Below are positions 56,738-64,000 of a stretch of DNA of 64,000 bases, piece after piece. The first letter of the stretch is position 1. Every line of letters starts with the position of its first letter. The notes beneath the pieces are model-generated. The model worked only from the letters and a program-made list of their open reading frames with translations, did no database searches and was not told the DNA's origin. The position numbers and the translations under genes are program-made. This DNA comes from Opisthocomus hoazin (Eukaryota; Chordata; Aves; Opisthocomiformes; Opisthocomidae). The stretch covers positions 7,477,379 through 7,541,378 of the forward strand of contig NC_134439.1 in the NCBI RefSeq assembly GCF_030867145.1, given 5' to 3'.

Positions 56738-58985
56738 GGTCGGTCAAAGCCCCCTCCTTGGTGGTGAGAACAAGGTGCAGCATTGCACCTCTCCTTGTGG
56801 GCTCCTCTATCACTTGGATGAGTAAGTTGTCCTCAACGCATTCCAGGAACCTCCTGGATTGCCTGTGCCCTGCTGTGTTGTCCCTCCAACAGATGTCGGG
56901 GGGATCGAAGTCCCCCATGAGGACCAGGGCTTTTGAACGTGAGGCTTCTCCTATCTGCTTATAGAGGGCCTCATCTGCTTGCTCACCCTTGTCAGGTGGC
57001 CTGTAGCAGACTCCCACTGTAATGTCGCCTGTTCCTGCCCTGTCTTGAATCTTGACCCATAAGCTCTCCGTGGGCTCCTCATCCAATCCCAGGTGGAGCT
57101 CCATGCAATCCAGCTGATCTTTGACATAGAGGGCGACACCCCCTCCTTGTTTCCCCTGCCTGTCTTTCCTAAAGAGCCTGTATCCTCCCATCCCAATACT
57201 TCTTTCATAGGAGCTGTCCCACCATGTCTCTGTGATGCCGATGATATCTTAGCCCCGCAGATGTGCGCGCATCTCTAGCTCCTTTTGTTTATTCCCCATG
57301 CTATGTGCATTTGCATAAAGGCATTTGAGCTGAGCTCCCAACGAAGCTGCACCGTTGCTGATGCACAGCTCCCTGTTCCGTACCCTCACTGACACAGGAG
57401 AATGAAGGTCCTTGCTAGCACACCGTCCACTAACAGCTGAGTTGCCACCCCCAGCCTTTTCACTAGCCAGATTGGTTTTATTTCTTTCCCCGTTCAAATC
57501 TAGTTTAAAGCCCTATCAATGAGCTCTGCTAACTCCTGAGCTAGGATCCTCTTCCCCTTTTGTGACAGGTGTACCCCATCTGTTGCCAGCAGGCCTGGTG
57601 CCATGTAAACTGATCCATGATCAACGAACCCCAAATTTTGCCTATGACACCAGGCTTGGAGCCAGGTATTGATCTGTTGACTCCTGCTGTTTCTTCCCCC
57701 ATCTTCCCCTGCAACTGGAGAGGTAGAGGAGAACACTACTTGTGCTCCTGATCCCTTAACCTGTCACCCCAGAGCCCTGAAGTCCCTTTTGATTACCTGT
57801 GTGCATTTGTCCCTAACCTGGTCACTGCCAACCTCAAGAAAGAAGAGTAGTAATAGTCAGTGGGCCTGACCAGACCAGGGAGTTTCCTAGTGATATCTCT
57901 CACCCAGGCCCCAGGGAGGCAGCAGAATTCCCTGTGGGCTGGGTCTAGTCGGCATATCGGGCCCTCTGTTCTTCTCAGAAGGGAGTCACCTATGACAATT
58001 ACCCTTCTTTTTGTTTTTGTGGAGGCAGTCGTGATGCGTGGGGCTGACTGCCTAGCTCTGGGCAACCTCGTGCGCGGGCCTTCATCCACTCTGTCATTTG
58101 CCTGGCCCTCCGGTTCTAGAGCCTCATACCTATTGTGTAAGAGCACCTGGGGTGGAGAGGGAGGACAGGAGGGGATTCGCCTGCCGCCCCCAGCTAGGAC
58201 CCATTTCCATTCTCCTCTGTCTCTCAGGTCCTCTCCTTCTGCCTTCTGGTGAGAGGGCAGGGGATCTTCTGCTTCTTGTGGAGCGTCCATCTTCTGCGCT
58301 TATTTCGGGGATGGCAGGGCATGGCTCCACCAGTCTATTTCCCACTCGCACTCCCTGATGCTCCTTAACCTTTCTCCCTCCTCTTTGAGCTCTGCCACCA
58401 GGGTGAGCAGATCATCCACCCGGTCACAGCGCACACAGACGTACTGTCTGCTGCCCTCCAATACCAGTGACAGGCTCAGGCACTCCTTGTAGCCAGAGAA
58501 CTGCACAGCTGCCTGTTTATGAGGGAGCTCTGAATGGGTCACCACATTCTGCCTGGTGACGGCTTTCAGCCAAATGGAGACCATAGCTCGGTGTCTCCTA
58601 GCTGAGCAAGCAATGACCACCAGTTGAATTTACCCGGGGAGCTGGCTGAGGCTCGGGGCCCTGCCTGCCTGCCCTGCCTGCGCGAACTGCTGCGCAAACT
58701 GCCGCGCCACACCTTGGCTGCTGTGCCATGCCCTGTTTGCCCGTCCTGTTCGCTTGCACTCCCCAGGTGCTGATTTTGCCCGGGGGGAGGGTACAGCGGT
58801 CAGTCTGGACCCCGCACACGCTGAGTCAGAGCCGCCGCTTGTCAGGGCTCAGCACTTCCCGCTTGGGGGGTTGGGGGGGGAGGGACACACTCTCTCTCTC
58901 CCGGTGCCTGTCTCGGCAGTTCTGCATCTAAGAAAAGGTTCCCCCGGGGCGATCCCTCGCTCCGGAGCCCTTCGCCACGCGGTCA
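56738..58985 (-). mobile_element. CR1 LINE with 5' end, ORF1 and endonuclease, lacking its 3' half
   Basis: Read on the minus strand, a GC-rich 5' region (58985-58625) is followed by ORF1. It starts MVIACSARRHRAMVSIW (58620) with a CVRCDRVDDLL stretch. A single in-frame TAA interrupts it at 58302-58300. It resumes with VIVIGDSLLRRTEGPICRLD, the esterase-like block with its GDS serine, and GVHLSQKGKRILAQELAELI after frame changes near 57790. ORF2 starts near 57330 (LKCLYANAHSMGNKQKELEM) and gives the endonuclease: GGVALYVKDQLD, ITVGVCYRPPDKG, LVLMGDFDPPDICW. It stops at 56738 inside the endonuclease. Reverse transcriptase and the 3' repeat are absent. It is dead, but the 5' end is unusual, as most CR1 copies lose that end. 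Confidence 0.9.
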
Positions 58986-59186
58986 TGATGGATAGCAGCA
59001 GGCTGCAGATCACATGAGAAGACTTCAGTTCTGGCAGTCAAGCCATATCTGGCAGATACATCCTGTGGATCTTCTTCTATAGATTTCTTGCCATTCTCCT
59101 GGACCCGTGACTTGAGTCCACCCCAGACCTTTCAGAACGTTCCACTAGCCCAGCAGATAACTGCCGATAACAGTCTTGAATAGTCA
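58986..59186. repeat. Unit flank resuming after the CR1 (matches 8943-9130)
   Basis: Landmarks GAGAAGACTTCAG, TGGCAGTCAAGCCATATCTGG and GGCAGATACATCCTGTGGAT are shared with unit I. Confidence 0.75.
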
Positions 59187-59459
59187 GTGCACTGCCCTGC
59201 TGAAGACACTATCATCGGATCCGAACATCTGTATTTCACATTATTCTCTCTGGACTCTTTGACCGCCCAGGGCACTTTCCCCAAAAATTCTGTCTGGCAG
59301 ATCCCCAAGGGGACAAAAATCTTCTCTTATGAAGTGCAGGGTTACAGCTTTGCCTTCTGTTTTGCAAAGCCGCTGCAAACTCCAGACACGAGAGCTATCC
59401 CAGCTTTTCTCCAAAACCCCAACAAGATTATAGCTCTGCAAGAGTGCACAGACTTTTAG
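59187..59459 (+). other. Conserved block with an open frame, unit IV
   Basis: It has GTFPKNSVWQIPKGTK and FAFCFAKPLQTPDTR, as at 10090-10303 in unit I. The frame is longer at the start here (90 codons). Unknown; probably not a gene. Confidence 0.3.
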
Positions 59460-60839
59460 GTTGACAGTCAGTCTGCGTTCAGGATGAGGTCTCCTGATAG
59501 TAATCAGGGTTCTGCAAAGTCCAGAGATCACCAGGTGTGTTCATAGAGATGAGGAAGGTCTCAGGTCAAGCTGGGAAGTCACCCACATGTCAGGGTCCAA
59601 AGTGGGATCAGTGGTGTCCATGTCCAGACACAGGCACAGATGTGTCACCACTGGAGCTGTAACTCCGGGTGGAGCCAAACACTCGAACTTCAGATTGAAA
59701 GCTGCTCCCATGGGAAGGGAGTCAGTCCTGGCTGAAGTCTCCCAGCAGCACTACCTGGGAATGATCTCAGCAAGGCCAACAAAGGGCAGCCTCAGCTAAG
59801 CTACCTCTGAATTGGATCCGTCCAACTGTCCTGTATCTCAAAGCCAAGCAACATCTGCACCCCTGTCCCTTTAGTCCAATACCCATTTGGTGTGAGGTCT
59901 TGGCCCTTGCCTGACTTAGCAACAGGCTGATGAGCTGCAGCAGCGCATCTGGCATTGGCATGTACATGAGGAGCCTGTGTCCCAACCCAGTGACCAGCAG
60001 CACTGCCCCCTAAGCGGCTCCACTCAGTGACACAGGTCTACATGAAGTGGGCAGGCTTGCTTGACCTTTCTCCCTTCACAAAGCAAGAAATGATGGGTGC
60101 AGGAGGCAGACACTGCATTTCATTGCTAGTTCTCAGTGAACCTCCGTACCAGGGTGAAGCCATAACCAGTCAGCTGTAGATTCCATTCCGCCACCATTTG
60201 TTATGTCAGGAGGAACCTGCTACTCTGTGTATCTTGTCAACACACCAAGGAAAGGTCTCCCAACTATGACAGCAACATGCTCTCATGGAGGGCCACACAA
60301 GTACAGACAGACACACATGTGCTCATACACACCTGCACGGAATAATGCAAAAGTCTGTGTGCTCACATAAAGCCAGCCTAGAGTCCAGCACTAACGCACA
60401 TAAAAGCAGGAAAATATCAGCGAGAGTGGACTCTGCTGAGGACATGCTGGGGACACACGGACAGAACAAGGCTCAAATGCCCTGGGTAAAAATCAGACCC
60501 CAGACATGCTCCTGCTAATGTACAGGGACTGCACAGGGAGGGAAAGAGGCCAATGAGCCCAGCAAAATGTTCCCAAGAGCATTGTGAGTGTTGCTATAGG
60601 ATCCAACATGGGATCCTTGGGCATGCAGACAAGAAGCGGGAGAGCAGTGCCCATTTCCTGACAACTTTGCCACAAACAAGCCCACAAGAATGACCCAGGT
60701 GCACATCACCTGCCAGCACGGGATGCCACCAGCACTTGAGCTGAGTCTTCTGCCTGCGATGATGTCTTTCTGCCCCGGAAAGCCAAGGGACTCTCATTCT
60801 GGAAATTACAGAAGCCTTCCTATGGGGAAGCACGTGGCG

Positions 60840-60994
60840 TCAGCCAGGAAATGAAAAGGCAGCAGTGCAGGAAACCCGGACACAGCCCATGCCATTAGCT
60901 GAGACACTCTGCATTTGACGTGAACTTGTCAGAAAATTATTACTTCCCCAAAGGCTGCCTCTGGGCCTGAGGCAGTGCAGGACTACTATAAAAG
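60840..60994 (+). promoter_or_regulatory. Keratin gene IV promoter
   Basis: TATAAAAG is at 60987-60994. The region is almost identical to unit I for several hundred bases upstream. Confidence 0.8.
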
Positions 60995-61364
60995 GCAGCC
61001 CAACTCTTGGCTCTCTCATCCGCTTCTCTCACCTCCTTGTCGTTGGGAATCAGGTGAGTGTGAAGCCTTTTCTCCTCCTCCTGCAAGATCAGGTCTTTCC
61101 CCAATGTCTGTCTCAGCTGACAGGGGCTGTCCCAGCCCTGGGCCGGGAGCTGTTTCTCATAGGAGAGGGAAGGGCAGAGAATGTCTTCCACTGGTAGAGC
61201 CTGGCACTTAGCTGAAGTGACTCTTCAGCTTTCAGCTGGACAGCCTGTGCTGGGCCTGTAGGGGGCTTGGCTTCCCCAAGGTTGGGTGCAGTGCTGCTGC
61301 TCATGTGTTCCCGTTTTCTTTTTCCCCCTGCACTCTGTCCCAGCTGCCCCTCCAGCCCAGAGAC

Positions 61365-61670
61365 ATGTCCTGCTGCAACCCATGCCTGCCATGCCAGCCC
61401 TGCGGCCCGACCCCGCTGGCCAACAGCTGCAATGAGCCCTGTTTCAGGCAGTGCCAGAGCTCCAATGTTGTCATCCAGCCCTCCGCCGTGGTGGTGACTC
61501 TGCCCGGACCCATCCTCAGCTCCTTCCCACAGAACACCGTTGTGGGATCCTCCACCTCTGCTGCTGTTGGCAGCATCCTCAGCTGTGATGGAGTGCCCAT
61601 TTCCTCCGGAGGCTTTGACCTCTCCTGCATTACCAGCCGCTACTGTGGGAACAGATGTCAGCCCTGCTAA
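61365..61670 (+). CDS. Feather keratin (corneous beta-protein), unit IV
   Basis: 101 residues, nearly identical to the unit I protein. It differs by CCNPC for CCTPC in the head, CFRQCQ for CVRQCQ, and CGNRCQPC for CGSRCRPC at the tail. Cysteine positions are kept. The phenylalanine in CFRQ is unusual, as the family consensus there is CVRQCQ. The non-coding exon ends at 61053, the intron is 61054-61343 and exon 2 has 21 bases before the ATG. An upstream in-frame ATG at 61305 lies in the intron. It is a structural protein of feather cells; every expected gene part is present, so it should work. Confidence 0.95.
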   Translation: MSCCNPCLPCQPCGPTPLANSCNEPCFRQCQSSNVVIQPSAVVVTLPGPILSSFPQNTVVGSSTSAAVGSILSCDGVPISSGGFDLSCITSRYCGNRCQPC

Positions 61671-61975
61671 AGCTGTTGGCGATGTTCCCGGGCAAGAACC
61701 TCCAAGAACTCAGAACATGGTCCTCGACAGAAGATAGAGCTTTGGAGCATTGCATTTAGAGATTTGGGCCATTATTCTGCTTCTGCTTCTTCTTCTACTC
61801 TCCTCTCTCTCTCCTTCCTATGCTGTCGCTGTCTCCCAGCACCAGTCTGGCGGGGACGTGTTCGCCTCCCTCCTGCTGCAGGGCAAGCAGACGGAACCCC
61901 TGCAGAAGCTCCAGCACATCTCAGTGCCTGCCCCTGGCGCTCCCTGTGAGCCATCTCCTCTTCAATTTCAGACTC

Positions 61976-61981
61976 ATTAAA
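61976..61981 (+). terminator. Polyadenylation signal, keratin gene IV
   Basis: ATTAAA in CAGACTCATTAAAGTTGTGC, 306 bases past the stop. Confidence 0.8.
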
Positions 61982-61984
61982 GTT

Positions 61985-63180
61985 GTGCTGCATCCAAGCC
62001 TGGGCCTCCGAGTCCTTCTTTTTCTGAGTCACGTCTTCCAATCTGCTCAGGAAAGAAGGAGGCTTTTTGGAGAGGGTTAGGGTGGGCACAAAAGAAGACC
62101 CTTCATCTATCCCAGAGGAAAGAGAGGGGAGGCCCCAGTGCACTGGGTTGCCTGCTGTGCCCCGTCCCTTGGAGCTGAAGAAGATATTCCTGGCTACTCC
62201 ACAGGCAACGGCCAACAGTCAGCCTTGCTGCATGTGTTTCCAGATGGGCCTGGAGCACTGGGCCCTGGAGCATGTTCTGTCAATGGGGAGCCCAACAAGT
62301 GCTGTCCTGGAGTGAGGAGCCCATGGTGGCAGGAGGCCAAGGGATGATGTCAGCAGCCCCTCTGGCTCTTGGAGAAGGGACGTCCTCTAGGCCTGGATGG
62401 AGCTGTGCTGGGGGAGAAGGCTCAAGCAGACAATGGCTCCAAAGGGTGGCAGAAGTGGGGATATGGAGAAAATAATACCTGGGGACAGCCCACAGCCTCA
62501 TCCCCCCTTGCCTACCTTTCCATTGGCTGATCTCGGGTCCACAGCCAGCACGCACAAGCACAGGCACATGAGAGAGGTACCTCATACGGTCCTGGAGCGC
62601 CTGGCAGGGCCCAGCTGCTGTCCAGACTGGCAGGGCTGAGGCAATTCACCAGTTAGTACTGGTATCGGCCACACAAATGGACTCACCACTCCCTGTGAAT
62701 CCAACAGCCCCATGGGCCACTGCAGCTCCAGGACAGCATCCAGCGCCCAGAGACGCATTTCTGCTCTCTGGTCCTTGGTCTCCTCCAAGCCTGGGGCAGC
62801 TTGCCTCGGCTTCTGAGGCGGCACCACTGCCAGGCTCCAGCTCTGATCCAGAAAGGCTCTGTGCAAGTGTAGTTACCCCCTTTGCGACATTAGCAATAGT
62901 CTACCATAGAAAGAACAGAGATTCTGACAGATGACTGCATATTTTTGAGGAAAAAATCTCGTCCCCTCACCCAGCAAGCAGTTCCCGAGGACTACTGCAA
63001 GCATGGCCCTGATCACAAGCACATCTCCTGCTTGGTTCGCACCCTTTTCAGTGCTGCACAGCTGAAGATGCAATTTGGGGTGTGTGGAAAGGCTTTTAGC
63101 CTATGCGGAGATTGACACGTGCCTTGGGAGCTGTAAGAAGCTCGTCCTAGGAGCGAGGATGCTGGCTTCGCAAGTAGGGA
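61985..63180. repeat. Keratin 3' flank shared with unit I
   Basis: 61985-62550 matches 12935-13505 closely, and 62880-63180 matches 16085-16378. Unit I has the CR1 insertion 13512-15045 between these parts; unit IV does not. No gene. Confidence 0.7.
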
Positions 63181-64000
63181 TGCTCAGGCTGTATGGGATG
63201 TGGATTATTGCCAAAGACTGATGGATATTTTGAAGGACCCTCAGCTCAGTGATAGCCAGCAAGGAAGGGGAAGACGACTGTGCCAGTCAGCAGGCAACGC
63301 CAATGGTCTTCCTGGTGGCAAGGAAAGTCTGCCTCATTTTTGGCACACCGGTGGTGGGGTAGCAAATCGCCACAAAGGAAGCCTGACGAGGAAGAAATGC
63401 GGTAAGGTGTGGAGGTGCTTATTGCTCCACGCAGTGACAATAGGAGGTGGTTCCCATCAGGTTTAGAAGATACATGGAGAAGATAATGGCACCTGGGGCC
63501 ACGTGCACACCCAGGGAGGTCAGGAAGCCCAGCAGAAAGAGATCAGTTACAAGCGTCCTGCTCTCCTTTGCCATGGCTCTAAATATTAGAAAGGAGGTTA
63601 TTGGAAAGTGGAAAATTATTCTGTCCGAAGGAAGACCCTAACTAATAAAAATGTCACCCAGAGATTGCAAATAATCACCTGCATGATCGTCCGCTCTAAG
63701 CTTTTCTGTCCCCACAATGCGCTCGCTTAGAACAAAAGTGAACATAAATGGATTATTAGGATGCTAGAAAAATGAAAAAGCACGGTGGGTTTTCTTCCAC
63801 TTCATCTACTCCCAACCTGCAGCTCTCGACAGTTTAAAGAAGACCATGGGAAATGTTTTTCAGATGTGATCCTTTTTGACCCTGAGCCATGCTATTCTCC
63901 CTTGGGTGCTTTTATTCTCGCCAAGAATAATTGCAATTACCCAGTTCTCAGAAAGGTGTCAGATGGGAGTCTTGTCCATGTTCTTTCTTGGCTGTGTTCC
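63181..64000. other. Spacer, nothing recognised
   Basis: Short frames only; I see no V exon, keratin or mobile element up to the window end. Confidence 0.35.

Noticed and set aside
1-64000. tRNA, rRNA, CRISPR, operons or prokaryotic signals
   Set aside because: None seen; the window is vertebrate DNA with introns, LINEs and LTRs.

Overview
The window is bird nuclear DNA. Three things show this: four feather-type corneous beta-protein (feather keratin) genes, many CR1 LINE fragments ending in the typical ATTCTATG-like 3' repeats, and avian-type retroviral LTRs. I cannot name the species. Interleaved with the keratin genes, all on the minus strand, are T-cell receptor alpha/delta variable (V) segments: three complete segments of one family, a fourth cut by the left edge, one complete member of a second family, and one orphan leader exon of that second family.

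The layout is a four-fold segmental duplication. Each unit reads, left to right: a second-family V segment or its remains (-), a first-family V segment with its GC-rich leader exon (-), a repeat-rich spacer, and one feather keratin gene (+). Unit I: V exon 1-134 (partial), leader 1005-1056, keratin 12328-12633. Unit II: second-family V 17433-18198, first-family V 19556-20472, keratin 25305-25607. Unit III: flank of the second-family V only (31740-32640), first-family V 33987-34945, keratin 40020-40322. Unit IV: orphan second-family leader 51500-51545, first-family V 53758-54962, keratin 61365-61670. Units I and IV resemble each other most, as do II and III.

The V segments look usable. The leader exon ends in phase 1, the V exon is open, the two cysteines and the tryptophan of the Ig fold are present, and a recombination signal with an exactly 23-base spacer follows. 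The keratin genes have a TATA box, a non-coding first exon, one intron just before the ATG, a single coding exon of 100 or 101 codons, and an ATTAAA polyadenylation signal. The two gene types share no pathway; they have been amplified together.

The rest is mobile and relic DNA: CR1 fragments on both strands (including one with its 5' end and ORF1 but no 3' half), several LTRs (one inverted pair at 45.4 and 52.5 kb), four decayed olfactory-receptor fragments, microsatellites, and spacer in which I see no gene.
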